The notes: generated from the letters alone by a model not told the origin. A stretch of DNA of 64,000 bases from an uncultured Bacteroides sp. (GCA_949285075.1 CASDXF010000024.1:1-64000); one strand, 5' to 3'. Shown: positions 18,466 to 27,412, counted from the first letter of the stretch. Numbers and translations: made by a program.

Positions 18466-19917
18466 ATGAACACACTTCAAGGAAATGAAAAAATGACGAA
18501 TTATAGATGGGTCATCTGTGCCATGCTATTTTTCGCGACTACCATTAACTATCTCGACCGTCAAGTCCTCTCACTAACGTGGGACGAATTCATCAAGCCC
18601 GAATTTCACTGGGACGAGTCTCACTATGGAAGAATAACCGCCGTATTCTCGTTCGTATACGCCTTGTGTATGCTGTTCGCCGGACGGTTTATTGATTGGC
18701 TAGGAACCAAGAAAGGCTATCTATGGGCCATTGGTATATGGTCCGCAGGAGCATGTATGCATGCATTCTGCGGCATCATCACCGAATATTATGTAGGAAT
18801 GAACAGTGCGGCCGAATTAGTGGCGGCAACCGGCGACGTTGTAGTCATATTGGCCACCGTCAGCATGTACAGCTTCCTTGTGGCACGTTGCGTACTCGCC
18901 ATCGGAGAAGCCGGCAACTTCCCCGCCGCGGTAAAGGTAACCGCCGAGTATTTCCCCAAGAAAGACCGGGCCTACGCCACTTCCATTTTCAACGCAGGAG
19001 CCTCTATCGGAGCGTTAATCGCCCCCCTCACCATTCCTCTACTCGCTAAGGCATGGGGATGGGAAATGGCCTTCATCGTTATCGGAGTATTAGGATTCAT
19101 CTGGATGGGCTTGTGGGTATTCATGTATACCTCTCCGGAGAAGAGCAAGCACGTCAATAAGGCGGAATTAGCGTATATCGAATTGGATAAGCATGAAAAC
19201 CAAGCTCAGGAAAAGGCCAAGACAGCGGACTCCAAGCAAGAGAAGAAGATGAACTTCCTGCAATGCTTCACCTACCGTCAGACATGGGCGTTCACCATCG
19301 GCAAATTTATGACAGACGGCGTATGGTGGTTCTTCCTGTTCTGGATACCTTCCTATCTGAACACGCAATTCGGAATCAAGACCTCCGACGGACTGGGAAT
19401 GGCGCTCATCTTTACGCTTTACGCCATCACTACCGTGTTGTCCATCTATGGCGGTAAGTTGCCGACAATCTTCATTAACAAGACCGGAGCCAATCCCTAT
19501 GCGGCCCGAATGAAAGCCATGCTGATTTTCGCATTCTTTCCTCTTGTTGTACTGTTGGCGCAACCTCTAGGAACATTCTCCCCGTGGTTTCCTGTAATAC
19601 TAATAGGTATAGGATGCGCCGCACATCAATCGTGGTCAGCCAATATTTATACAACTGTTAGTGATATGTTCCCGAAATCTGCCGTAGCCAGTATCACGGG
19701 TATTGGGGGAATGGCAGGAGGCATCAGTTCTATGCTTATGCAATATTGCGCAGGTAATTTATTCGTATATGCCGATAAAACCAATATGGCATTTATGGGA
19801 TTTGAAGGGAAACCTGCAGGATACTTCATTATATTCTGTATCTGCGCCGTAGCTTATCTTATAGGATGGAGCATTATGAAGATATTAGTTCCTAAGTATA
19901 AACCTATTATACTTTAA
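18466..19917 (+). CDS. MFS transporter, hexuronate (ExuT)-like
   Basis: A 483-residue major-facilitator protein of the anion:cation symporter group. The N-terminal YRWVICAMLFFATTINYLDRQVLS and the GEAGNFPAAVKVTAEYFPKKDRAYATSIFNAGASIGALIAP region (about 147-190) are typical of ExuT/UxuT hexuronate transporters. It has an insertion after TM3 (GIITEYYVGMNSAAELVAATGD) and a charged central loop (about 235-260) not in E. coli ExuT. It is the last gene of the three-gene uronate locus, 24 bases after kduI, and is followed by a strong terminator. ATG 18466 and ATG 18493 are both possible starts; the second gives a more usual N terminus. Confidence 0.9.
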   Translation: MNTLQGNEKMTNYRWVICAMLFFATTINYLDRQVLSLTWDEFIKPEFHWDESHYGRITAVFSFVYALCMLFAGRFIDWLGTKKGYLWAIGIWSAGACMHAFCGIITEYYVGMNSAAELVAATGDVVVILATVSMYSFLVARCVLAIGEAGNFPAAVKVTAEYFPKKDRAYATSIFNAGASIGALIAPLTIPLLAKAWGWEMAFIVIGVLGFIWMGLWVFMYTSPEKSKHVNKAELAYIELDKHENQAQEKAKTADSKQEKKMNFLQCFTYRQTWAFTIGKFMTDGVWWFFLFWIPSYLNTQFGIKTSDGLGMALIFTLYAITTVLSIYGGKLPTIFINKTGANPYAARMKAMLIFAFFPLVVLLAQPLGTFSPWFPVILIGIGCAAHQSWSANIYTTVSDMFPKSAVASITGIGGMAGGISSMLMQYCAGNLFVYADKTNMAFMGFEGKPAGYFIIFCICAVAYLIGWSIMKILVPKYKPIIL

Positions 19918-19974
19918 TAGACCTCTGGATACATTCAGTCTAGCTATCTATTAAAAAAGTAATCACATTTTAGA

Positions 19975-20010
19975 GGCTGTCTCAAATAAACTTTGAGATG
20001 GCCTTTTTTT
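19975..20010 (+). terminator. Rho-independent terminator of uronate locus
   Basis: GGCTGTCTCAAA (19975-19986) pairs with TTTGAGATGGCC (19992-20003), with G-T pairing at one site, a 5-base loop, and a run of seven T immediately after. The T run directly touches the inverted-repeat element at 20008. Confidence 0.9.
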
Positions 20011-20129
20011 AACCCAAATCGGTCATTAGAGATTTTCACATGCAAAATGCAAGTGAAAAATCTGCCTGCAGCTTGATTTAACTGTGCATTGCTTAATTCT
20101 TGCCATTCTAATGACCGATTTGGGTTAAA
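20008..20129. mobile_element. MITE-like element, 122 bp, perfect 23-bp TIR
   Basis: The outer 23 bases at 20008-20030 (TTTAACCCAAATCGGTCATT plus AGA) are repeated exactly as reverse complement at 20107-20129. The interior of about 76 bases has no coding potential. If the outer TTAA on each side is a duplicated target, the element proper begins CCCAAATCGG and ends CCGATTTGGG. An 18-base solo end lies at 8095-8112. No transposase is in the window; the element would be moved in trans. Confidence 0.88.
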
Positions 20130-20533
20130 TCATACTTTGACAAATTTTTGACGTCAAGTCATTAGTGCAAGGGCAAATATATATCTATATATAGCTTGCG
20201 CCTTGCAATAACCATAGAAGATTTATTTTCAACGATTTGGATATTTCAAGAATAAAGCAGTATCATTAATCCACAAGATAAAGGCAGACACCATCTCGAC
20301 ACGGGAAGCCAATAGTTCTTTCAAAAAAGTGTCCCATTTGCCCCCTTAAAGGTTGTGGTATGGATTTCAAAATTTGCTAGGTTCATAACCCAACTGGATT
20401 ACCAAAAGAAAAGCCCCAAAGCGACCTTGACCACCCTCCTTATTCATTTCGGCACTCACCTTTCTTATAAAGGATGGCAAAAAAGAATTCATAAGGACCT
20501 TATCCTTTCCTATAATACCGGAGCGAATACTTA
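20130..20533. other. gene-free stretch before mazG
   Basis: No supported gene. An imperfect hairpin with GCAAGG (20167-20172) against CCTTGC (20201-20206) encloses a run of alternating T and A. A frame of 93 codons on the plus strand runs into the 3' end of mazG and shows no protein features. Confidence 0.4.
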
Positions 20534-21322
20534 TTATTTATCAATGGCTTTCGCTTCATTCCAAAGAGCGTCCATTTCTTCAATTGACATATCTTTTAAA
20601 CTTTTTCCTTTCTTAGTCGCACATTCCTCCACATAAGTAAAACGCCGAATAAATTTTTGATTTGTGCGTTCCAAAGCATTATCCGGATTAATCTTATAAA
20701 GCCGTGCCGCATTAATAAGACTGAACATCAGGTCCCCAAACTCCGCCTCTGCGTTTTTCTTATCCATATCAGCTACCTCCGCCTGAAACTCGCCAATCTC
20801 TTCTTTTACCTTGTCCCAGACTTGCTCACGCTCTTTCCAGTCAAACCCCACGTTATGCGCTTTATCCTGTATACGATAAGCCTTGATGAGAGAAGGGAGC
20901 GCAGCCGGCACTCCGCTCAGTACTGTTTTATTTCCGTCTTTTTCCTTTAATTTCAATTGTTCCCAATTCTCGGACACCTGTTTAGCGGTCTCCACTTCTA
21001 TTCCTCCGAACACGTGCGGATGACGATAAACCAACTTGTCACACAATTTATCACAAACATCTTTAATGTCGAAATCACCCGTCTCCGAACCAATCTTGGC
21101 ATAGAAAATGACATGTAACAAGACATCGCCCAATTCCTTACAGATATCCTTCGCATTTCCTCTCATCAACGCGTCACAAAGCTCGTAAGTCTCCTCTATT
21201 GTATTGGTACGTAGAGTCTCGTTTGTCTGTTTACGATCCCATGGACACTTTACACGTAACTCGTCAAGAATGTCAAGCAATCGGCCAAAAGCCTCCAGTT
21301 GCTCTTTTCTAGAATGTAGCAT
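20534..21322 (-). CDS. mazG: nucleoside triphosphate pyrophosphohydrolase
   Basis: A 262-residue all-alpha NTP pyrophosphatase that hydrolyses nucleoside triphosphates to monophosphates, a housecleaning role against non-canonical or stress-related nucleotides. Two MazG repeats are visible. The N-terminal one has CPWDRKQTNETLRTNTIEETYE at about 26-47 and the metal motif KELGDVLLHVIFYAKI at about 60-75. The second has the matching EIGEFQAE and AEFGDLMFSLINAARL at about 175-212. Length equals E. coli MazG (263). A minus-strand -7 box lies at 21407-21400. It is transcribed alone. Confidence 0.95.
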   Translation of the reverse strand: MLHSRKEQLEAFGRLLDILDELRVKCPWDRKQTNETLRTNTIEETYELCDALMRGNAKDICKELGDVLLHVIFYAKIGSETGDFDIKDVCDKLCDKLVYRHPHVFGGIEVETAKQVSENWEQLKLKEKDGNKTVLSGVPAALPSLIKAYRIQDKAHNVGFDWKEREQVWDKVKEEIGEFQAEVADMDKKNAEAEFGDLMFSLINAARLYKINPDNALERTNQKFIRRFTYVEECATKKGKSLKDMSIEEMDALWNEAKAIDK

Positions 21323-21399
21323 TTCCTATCGTAGTTTATATCGTATTAAAAGTTGCACGCTATTGACAACAAGCCGCACACTCAATGAATAAAACGGTG

Positions 21400-21407
21400 C
21401 AAATATA
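21400..21407 (-). promoter_or_regulatory. -7 promoter box for mazG
   Basis: Minus-strand TATATTTG, a perfect TAnnTTTG, 78 bases upstream of the mazG start. Confidence 0.5.
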
Positions 21408-21583
21408 CGCTAATATCACATACAATGTTCTGTTTCATCCAAATTTCTGACTTATAAAACAAATCCGTATGAGAATAGCATATACGCTAAAGAAAAAAAG
21501 CACAAAGAATCAAGGCGTTGCCCATATTGGTTAAAAAAAAGTGCTTACTTTTTTGCACAATTAAATTACACGAAATAGGCTTA

Positions 21584-21611
21584 TTGCGACTATATGTTTC
21601 ATCTAAATTTG
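21584..21611 (+). promoter_or_regulatory. promoter of fimbrillin pair, -33 and -7
   Basis: TTG at 21584-21586 and TAAATTTG at 21604-21611 are separated by 17 bases, close to the Bacteroidota -33/-7 arrangement. The -7 box is only 20 bases ahead of the first in-frame ATG (21631), leaving a very short leader or favouring a later start. Confidence 0.55.
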
Positions 21612-21630
21612 CAAGTACAGGACAAAAACA

Positions 21631-22725
21631 ATGAAACAGAAAAGCGCAACAATGAAAGCCAACACGAATGTCAATAGGCCATACGTATTGTTCCGAGCAT
21701 TCGTAAACAAAGGAGCAATCTTATTGATTATGGAGACAATACTGTCGTTATCGCTGCTTGCAGGATGCAAGGACGAATGCGACAGTGAAATAGACGACAC
21801 ATCGGTAAAAGTCAACGTCACGCCACAATGGGAACAGGCATGGGAACGCGACTACGGATATGGTTGGCGACTGCGGTGGAATAATGACTGGCAGTACACC
21901 TACGATGACTTGCGCCCTGAACCAGCCACCGGAATCAGAGTACTAGTCTATAGCGGCAGCGACGGAGCACGAGAGCATAACATACCCGCCGAAGGAGGAT
22001 ATATCCTCATGAAAGAGAATGCGGACGACGCATTGTTCTACAATAACGATACGAAATACATCGTATTCGACAACACTATGTACGCAGCTACGGCAACGGC
22101 GACAACCCGAGGAGTCAATCGCCCCGGTTTCCAACCAATGCACTCCGGAGAACGGACTGTAAACCCACCCGACATGCTATACGGAGCCTTTGTGGAAGAG
22201 TACGCAGCCAAGCGAACGCAAGGCGAAGCGCAACTGACTGTCACCATGCGTCCGTTGGTGTACACTTATGTGATACGTTACGGGGTCGAGCACGGGAAGG
22301 AATATGTCGCATTGGCCCGGGGAGCTTTGGCGGGCATGGCCGAGGCCGTCCACCTGAACGACGGACATACGGACGAAAAGGCGGCAACCATCGTATATGA
22401 CTGTACGCTAGAAGACTATGGAGCAGAAGCCATAATCCGCTCATTCGGAATACCCAATCACTCAGAAGAACGTTATAGGCGAAGCGAGGAAGACATGACC
22501 GACAAGGAATATGCGCTTAATCTGGAAGTACGGCTGACTAACGGAAAGATAAGGAATTTCGTGTTCGATGTCACCAGTCAAGTAAAGAAACAGCCCAGAG
22601 GAGGAGTTATCGTCGTTAGCGGAATCAATATCAGCGACGAAGAAGGGATGGAAAACAGCGGAAGCTTCGATATCGACACGGAGGGATGGGGCGACTTCAT
22701 CGACATTCCACTGGAGTTGGAATAG
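21631..22725 (+). CDS. DUF5119 fimbrial-type lipoprotein
   Basis: A protein of up to 364 residues with a lipoprotein signal: a hydrophobic segment ending LSLSLLAGC, with the cysteine at residue 46 of the longest form. The rest resembles DUF5119 proteins of the FimB/Mfa2 anchor group, surface lipoproteins of Bacteroidales fimbriae that cap or anchor the shaft. The two beta-rich halves are about 50-190 and 195-355. ATG codons at 21631, 21652 and 21730 are possible; the last leaves no positive n-region, so 21631 or 21652 is more likely. The next gene encodes a fimbrillin, supporting an anchor-plus-subunit pair. Confidence 0.78.
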   Translation: MKQKSATMKANTNVNRPYVLFRAFVNKGAILLIMETILSLSLLAGCKDECDSEIDDTSVKVNVTPQWEQAWERDYGYGWRLRWNNDWQYTYDDLRPEPATGIRVLVYSGSDGAREHNIPAEGGYILMKENADDALFYNNDTKYIVFDNTMYAATATATTRGVNRPGFQPMHSGERTVNPPDMLYGAFVEEYAAKRTQGEAQLTVTMRPLVYTYVIRYGVEHGKEYVALARGALAGMAEAVHLNDGHTDEKAATIVYDCTLEDYGAEAIIRSFGIPNHSEERYRRSEEDMTDKEYALNLEVRLTNGKIRNFVFDVTSQVKKQPRGGVIVVSGINISDEEGMENSGSFDIDTEGWGDFIDIPLELE

Positions 22726-22761
22726 ATACGTCAACGATTGAATATCAGGTAGCTAGGGTAA

Positions 22762-22802
22762 GCGGAACATCCCCCTGTCAGCCTAAAGCTGAACAGTTCC
22801 GC
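22762..22802 (+). other. hairpin between the two fimbrial genes
   Basis: GCGGAAC (22762-22768) pairs with GTTCCGC (22796-22802). Inside, CTGT and CAGC pair with GCTG and ACAG around a CTAAA loop, giving a nearly closed stem-loop. There is no T run, so it is more likely an mRNA-stability or read-through element than a terminator. Confidence 0.5.
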
Positions 22803-22882
22803 CGCCTCTTCTACCGTCTCTATCAGAAAGGAAAATAAACGACTAATTAAATAACCAAATGTCTAACAAAAAGATTAAAAGT

Positions 22883-24409
22883 ATGAAAAAGAAATTGTTT
22901 TTACTTGGGGTGGCCGTAACGGCTCTCGCAAGTTGCACGAATGAGGAGACGATGGATGCGCCACAAAGCCGAGCCATCGAGTTTAGCACTTTCGTCAACA
23001 GTACTACAAGGGCTGTAACTGAAATCTCTGGGAAAGACGACCTAAATACATTCTACGTGTACGGGAACTACGATGAAAGCGGCACGTGGACACCCGTATA
23101 CAACGGCGACGCTGTGGTAAAAACAGGAGGAGCTTATATCCCCACCATCACCCAATACTGGGCGCAAGAGTCGAAGAGTTACCAGTTTGCCGCCTATTCC
23201 AATGGAAACACCAAGCTCGACAACGTCACGTTTACTCCCGTCGACAAGAAACTGGAGTTCGCCGACTATACAGCGACGGAAAGCGACCTGATAGTGGCCA
23301 TACCCAACACGATCATAAGCGAGCCCGAAATAGGCGCGAACGTTCCTATAGGCCTGTCTTTCTATCACGCCCTAACACAGGTGAAATTCACCTTTAAAAA
23401 TACGGACGCACAATACAAGCTGAAAATCACTGACATTAAGATTGGCAATGCCGTGACGACCGCTACCGCCATCTGCACATATGCAGCTGAAGGACAAGCT
23501 CCAACCATCACATGGACAGGAGAAGCCAACGGTGAGTACAACTTTGGCTCAATAGAGGACATTACCGCCAACGAAGCCTCGCTGACCTACTTCGTGATTC
23601 CACAAAACAACGAGAACCTTACAGTTTCCTTCCATGCCGCAATGTATAACGTTGACGATGAAGAGGAAACGACTCCAGTCGTAGAGAAAAACTACACCGA
23701 CATTTCCGTAGCCTACACTCCAACGACAGGAATCGGAGAAGTGAACCAATGGACACCGGGATTCCGCTACAACTACACGTCCGAAATTAATGCGGGTAAG
23801 TTAGGACTGGGACAGCCCATGGACTTCACGGTAGACGCCATAAACGAGTGGGAGGATGCCGACCCGTCGACAGTTGGAGAAAAAGTAACTAAAAGCAAGA
23901 TTACACTTACGGGAAAGAGCTTTACTTTAGAGGAGAATTTTACGACGCAACCAGACCATACAATTGATATGCTAGTGGACGGAATCATTTACAAAGAGGA
24001 AGACGGTACATCAAATTACTGCCAAACTAGAAATTTAAGTATGGGAACGAATATGAGTTGCGTGATTGACTTAGGTGAATCTATCTCCGCCCTCGAGATG
24101 AAGACCTACCAACGAATTAAAAGTGACGGTTCAGACAGTCCGGACAAAACCCAAGCGCCAAGAGTGTTCGACCTGTATGTAAGCGCTGACGGCAGTGAAT
24201 GGGAAGAAACCCCCATTTATACGTTCAACGAAGCAGTAAACGCCCCCGTCTTCGATAACCCGGAATTTACAACTGGAATCATCGAGTCGGAAACCCCGTT
24301 CCAATACATCAAATGGGTGATTAAAGACCGCAATATGGCCGACCGGGAGGAGTGGTACTTCGCACTCTCCGAAATTGAAATCTACAAATGTGAAAGCACG
24401 GAACAATAA
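22883..24409 (+). CDS. fimbrillin-family lipoprotein with C-terminal discoidin-like region
   Basis: A 508-residue exported lipoprotein (from ATG 22883; an earlier ATG at 22859 adds 8 residues). The lipobox is TALASC, cysteine 18. Residues of about 30-320 resemble the fimbrillin-like Mfa_like_1 fold of Bacteroidales (FSTFVNSTTRA, YWAQESKSYQFAAYS, GLSFYHALTQVKFTFKN, YFVIPQNNENLTVSFHA). From about 350 to the end, the sequence changes to a beta-sandwich with CVIDLGESISALEMKTYQR, PRVFDLYVSADGSEWEET and IKWVIKDRNMADREEWYFALSEIEIY, features of F5/8 type C (discoidin) carbohydrate-binding modules. The fusion suggests a surface adhesin. It follows the DUF5119 gene and is followed by a terminator. Confidence 0.82.
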   Translation: MKKKLFLLGVAVTALASCTNEETMDAPQSRAIEFSTFVNSTTRAVTEISGKDDLNTFYVYGNYDESGTWTPVYNGDAVVKTGGAYIPTITQYWAQESKSYQFAAYSNGNTKLDNVTFTPVDKKLEFADYTATESDLIVAIPNTIISEPEIGANVPIGLSFYHALTQVKFTFKNTDAQYKLKITDIKIGNAVTTATAICTYAAEGQAPTITWTGEANGEYNFGSIEDITANEASLTYFVIPQNNENLTVSFHAAMYNVDDEEETTPVVEKNYTDISVAYTPTTGIGEVNQWTPGFRYNYTSEINAGKLGLGQPMDFTVDAINEWEDADPSTVGEKVTKSKITLTGKSFTLEENFTTQPDHTIDMLVDGIIYKEEDGTSNYCQTRNLSMGTNMSCVIDLGESISALEMKTYQRIKSDGSDSPDKTQAPRVFDLYVSADGSEWEETPIYTFNEAVNAPVFDNPEFTTGIIESETPFQYIKWVIKDRNMADREEWYFALSEIEIYKCESTEQ

Positions 24410-24482
24410 AATAGAGTTTTTTTCATAGGTTTTTCAATTACAGATTTTCGTGTCACACGGATAATAAACATGACACATTGAG

Positions 24483-24515
24483 AGTCCGTCCCCGAGAAGG
24501 TGACGGACTTTTTTA
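24483..24515 (+). terminator. Rho-independent terminator after fimbrillin
   Basis: AGTCCGTC (24483-24490) pairs with GACGGACT (24502-24509), followed by five T and TACC. It lies 74 bases beyond the fimbrillin stop. Confidence 0.85.
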
Positions 24516-24595
24516 CCATTTTACCCACCTTAAAGTCCGCTTAGGCCTTACCCGGAAAAGAATGCCAAGACACTCAATAGAGAATCGAGAGACAG

Positions 24596-25128
24596 CTTAA
24601 AAACAGAACATCCTGAAAAACGGAACATTCTAACGCCTCAAAAACGCGATAATTCCAACCGGGATGCAACATGGACGAAAAGAACGCGCCGTAGAAGCGT
24701 TAGCGAAATTCAAGATGTCATCAAACGCTATGATAAAGCGACATTTTTATTTCATTAACCGGAGAACAATTACTTATCGCACATGTATTGAACTATCCGG
24801 TATAATATAGACACTTTCATTTCATGCACGAAATTCACTCAACGAGAAGTGGAAATGCGCGGAATCTCCTATCCATCCGCCGGAAAGGGCTAACGCTCAC
24901 GAGCGGAAGAGTTACGGCTCGCGAGAAACAGGGCTACGGCTCGGAAGCGATAAGGCCGCAGCTCACGTCCGATTGCCTTTTTCCAACGCTTCCGTAGCAC
25001 AACATTTACGCCTTTTTTCCCCTTAAAACTTACGATTTTATACGTTTTTTAGCGATTAAACCACCTATAACGAGATTTTCTTCAAGCCTTTTTTAGGGGA
25101 AAATCTTAAAAACAGCACATTTTTCCCG
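24596..25128 (+). repeat. composite repeat, copy 1 (about 533 bp)
   Basis: A non-coding composite repeat. In order it holds: module 1, with GAAAAACGGAACATTCT and AACGCGATAATTCC (24605-24730); module 2, with ATATAGACACTTTCATTTC (24795-24830); module 3, a 22-bp tandem array with units at 24895, 24917, 24939 and 24961; module 4, AT-rich with TTTATACGTTTTTTAGCG (about 25034-25054); and module 5, AATCTTAAAAACAGCACATT (about 25102-25121). Modules 1 and 5 begin with similar direct repeats of the type CTTAAAAANNGNNCAT. It lies between convergent genes. Confidence 0.8.
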
Positions 25129-25285
25129 TAAAAACACGCCATTGATTATCCTCTATCCTAAAGACCGTCCATTCGCCATACGACCGACATTCTTTCACGG
25201 AATCAAGAAGTACTCATAAGGATTTTTACAAATGAATCCCGAACGACACGTCAAAAAGAATCCCAACAAGCTCCACAAAAAAGAA
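25129..25285. other. gene-free stretch downstream of composite repeat
   Basis: No supported gene and no clear repeat beyond the composite element. An 80-codon plus-strand frame at 25232-25474 overlaps the carboxyltransferase gene and has low-complexity Ser/Pro content, so it is not accepted. Confidence 0.4.
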
Positions 25286-25330
25286 TATAAAAAAGGCCGC
25301 CAAGCAATGCGCACATCACTCAGCGGCCCT
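25286..25330 (-). terminator. terminator of carboxylase operon
   Basis: On the minus strand GGCCGC (25328-25323) pairs with GCGGCC (25300-25295) and is followed by TTTTTTATATTC. It lies about 40 bases past the stop of the carboxyltransferase gene. Confidence 0.8.
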
Positions 25331-25367
25331 TTCTGTCTTTCCGCAATCGACTCACGCCATCCTATCG

Positions 25368-26903
25368 TTACAGCGGCATGTTTCCGTGCTTTTTCGGCGG
25401 ATTCGTCTGCATCTTGTTCTCCGTCATCTCCAACGCCTGAATCAACCGCTTGCGTGTCTGGCGGGGATAGATAATCTCGTCGATGAATCCTAGTTCGGCC
25501 GCCTGATACGGAGTGGCGAACTTCTCCTTGTAGGCCTCTACCTCTTGGGCCTTCGTCTCGGCATCCGCCTTACGGAACAAGATGTTCACGGCTCCGTCCG
25601 CTCCCATCACCGCAATTTCCGCACTCGGATAAGCGAAGTTCACGTCCGCACCCGTCTGCTTAGAGTTCATCACGATATACGCCCCTCCATAGGCCTTTCT
25701 GGTGATGACGGTAATCTTCGGTACGGTGGCCTCCGCAAAGGCGTACACGATTTTCGCACCGTGGCGGATAATGCCGTTATTCTCCTGAGCATATCCCGGC
25801 AAGAATCCCGGCACATCCTCAAAGGTAATCAGGGGAATATTGAAACAGTCGCAGAAACGGATGAAACGGCTCGCCTTGTCGCTCGCGTCAATATCGAGCA
25901 CTCCGGCCAAATAAGCGGGCTGATTGGCCACTATACCTACCGAACGTCCGGCCAGACGCGCGAATCCGATAATAATGTTCTTCGCAAAGTTAGGCATCAC
26001 CTCAAAGAAGTAGCCATTGTCTATCACACGCTCGATAATATCCTTCATGTCGTACGGAACGTTCGGGTCGGCGGGAATAATGGTATCCAGACTCACGTCT
26101 TCCCGGTTAGTGTCATCCGTACAAGCCTGCTTCTTCGTCTCGTCCATGTTGTTTTGCGGCAGGAAAGAGAGCAACTCCCTGATGCTCATCAGCAGTTCCT
26201 CCTCGGAGTTGCACATAAAATGCGTCACTCCGCTCTTGCTGCTATGCGCCATAGCGCCTCCCAACTCTTCCTTGCTCACCTCTTCGTGTATAACGGTCTT
26301 CACCACGTCAGGGCCGGTCACGAACATATGGCTCTTCTCCTTCACCATGAAGATAAAGTCGGTCAGCGCGGGCGAATAACAAGCTCCTCCGGCGCACGGG
26401 CCGAGAATAGCGGAAATCTGCGGTATCACCCCGCTCGCCATCGTATTCTGATAAAAGATATCCGCATACCCCGAAAGGCTCTCGATGCCCTCCTGTATGC
26501 GCGCGCCTCCCGAGTCGTTCAACGCGATAATCGGAGCGCCGTTCTTCAACGCCAACTGCTGCACCTTAACGATTTTCTTGGCGTTAGAGGCCGACAAGGA
26601 ACCGCCGTACACCGTAAAGTCATACGCGTATACGAACACCAAGCGACCGTCTATCTTACCGTAGCCCGAAACGATTCCGTCTCCGGGAATCTTGTTCTTG
26701 TCCATACCGTAATTGGTGCAGCGGTGAACCATCAGCTTATCCAGTTCCACGAACGTTCCCTTATCGAGCAACGCCTCAATGCGCTCGCGGGCCGTCATCT
26801 TGCCGCTTGCGTGCTGCTTCTCTATCTTTTCCGCACCTCCACCGAGCGAAGCCACCCGGTCACGTTCAGCGAACGTGGTGTATGCCTTGTTTGTCTCTTC
26901 CAT
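25368..26903 (-). CDS. mmdA: acyl-CoA carboxyltransferase subunit (MmdA/PccB)
   Basis: A 511-residue carboxyltransferase of the propionyl-CoA carboxylase beta / methylmalonyl-CoA decarboxylase alpha family. It moves CO2 between biotin and propionyl- or methylmalonyl-CoA. The two crotonase-like halves show the acyl-CoA binding glycine loops: GGARIQEGIESLSGYADIF and GPCAGGACYSPALTDF in the first, and VPGFLPGYAQE, RHGAKIVYAFAEATVPKITVI and RKAYGGAYIVMNSK in the second. Length is standard. Its start codon overlaps the stop of the biotin-carrier gene by one base (TAATG), giving translational coupling. No membrane beta subunit (MmdB) is in the operon, while a biotin carboxylase is, which favours an ATP-dependent carboxylase. 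Confidence 0.92.
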   Translation of the reverse strand: MEETNKAYTTFAERDRVASLGGGAEKIEKQHASGKMTARERIEALLDKGTFVELDKLMVHRCTNYGMDKNKIPGDGIVSGYGKIDGRLVFVYAYDFTVYGGSLSASNAKKIVKVQQLALKNGAPIIALNDSGGARIQEGIESLSGYADIFYQNTMASGVIPQISAILGPCAGGACYSPALTDFIFMVKEKSHMFVTGPDVVKTVIHEEVSKEELGGAMAHSSKSGVTHFMCNSEEELLMSIRELLSFLPQNNMDETKKQACTDDTNREDVSLDTIIPADPNVPYDMKDIIERVIDNGYFFEVMPNFAKNIIIGFARLAGRSVGIVANQPAYLAGVLDIDASDKASRFIRFCDCFNIPLITFEDVPGFLPGYAQENNGIIRHGAKIVYAFAEATVPKITVITRKAYGGAYIVMNSKQTGADVNFAYPSAEIAVMGADGAVNILFRKADAETKAQEVEAYKEKFATPYQAAELGFIDEIIYPRQTRKRLIQALEMTENKMQTNPPKKHGNMPL

Positions 26904-27412
26904 TATGCGATTGGTTCTAATGTTATTAATGTCTGGTCACCGGTTATGTTGTCTCCCTCCCTGACGAGTATCTCCTTGATTCGGCAGTCGGAAGTAACCT
27001 TGTAATTGCTTTGCATCTTCATCGCCTCGATAACGATAGCCGTATCTCCCGCCTTGAGCTCCTGTCCTTGAGCCACGGGTATCTTAACCACTTTTCCCGG
27101 CATCGGAGAAGTAATCCGGTCGTTCTGTTCCTCCTCTCCCTTCTTACGCATACGCAGGTACTTGGCCTGACTGTCCACGATTTCGACGTTAAAGCTACTA
27201 TAATGAGTGTTTACCTTATAACTTTTCCCGTTTTCGCGGCGGATGAGCTGCGCGTTCGAGCTTCGCCCGTCCATCAGAATGTTGCACGTGCCGTTTTCCG
27301 CCATCACGATGTCCACCTCAAACGGCTTTCCGTCGATGGTAAGCGTCACCTTATTGTCTTCCTTGCTGACCAATTCCACTTCGGCCACCCGGTTTCCTAT
27401 ATGAATTTCCAT
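26903..27412 (-). CDS. biotin carboxyl carrier protein
   Basis: A 169-residue biotin carrier. The biotinyl domain occupies the last 75 residues and contains the biotinylation motif EAMKMQ, preceded by SPMPGKVVKIPVAQGQ. The N-terminal 90 residues (MEIHIGNRVAEVELV...) form the subunit-contact region common in Bacteroidota propionyl-CoA carboxylase-type operons. The frame remains open upstream, but the ATG at 27412 gives the family N terminus and avoids overlap with the biotin carboxylase gene (31-base gap). It lies between the carboxylase and carboxyltransferase genes and so supplies the swinging arm for both. Confidence 0.93.
   Translation of the reverse strand: MEIHIGNRVAEVELVSKEDNKVTLTIDGKPFEVDIVMAENGTCNILMDGRSSNAQLIRRENGKSYKVNTHYSSFNVEIVDSQAKYLRMRKKGEEEQNDRITSPMPGKVVKIPVAQGQELKAGDTAIVIEAMKMQSNYKVTSDCRIKEILVREGDNITGDQTLITLEPIA

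Noticed and set aside
20355..20636. Possible 93-codon gene on the plus strand
   Set aside because: It overlaps the end of mazG and its sequence shows no domain, signal or promoter; codon pattern is not convincing.
25545..27005. Long open frame (486 codons) on the plus strand opposite the carboxyltransferase gene
   Set aside because: It is the antisense shadow of mmdA, whose protein has full family motifs. The antisense translation is rich in His and Arg without any recognisable domain.
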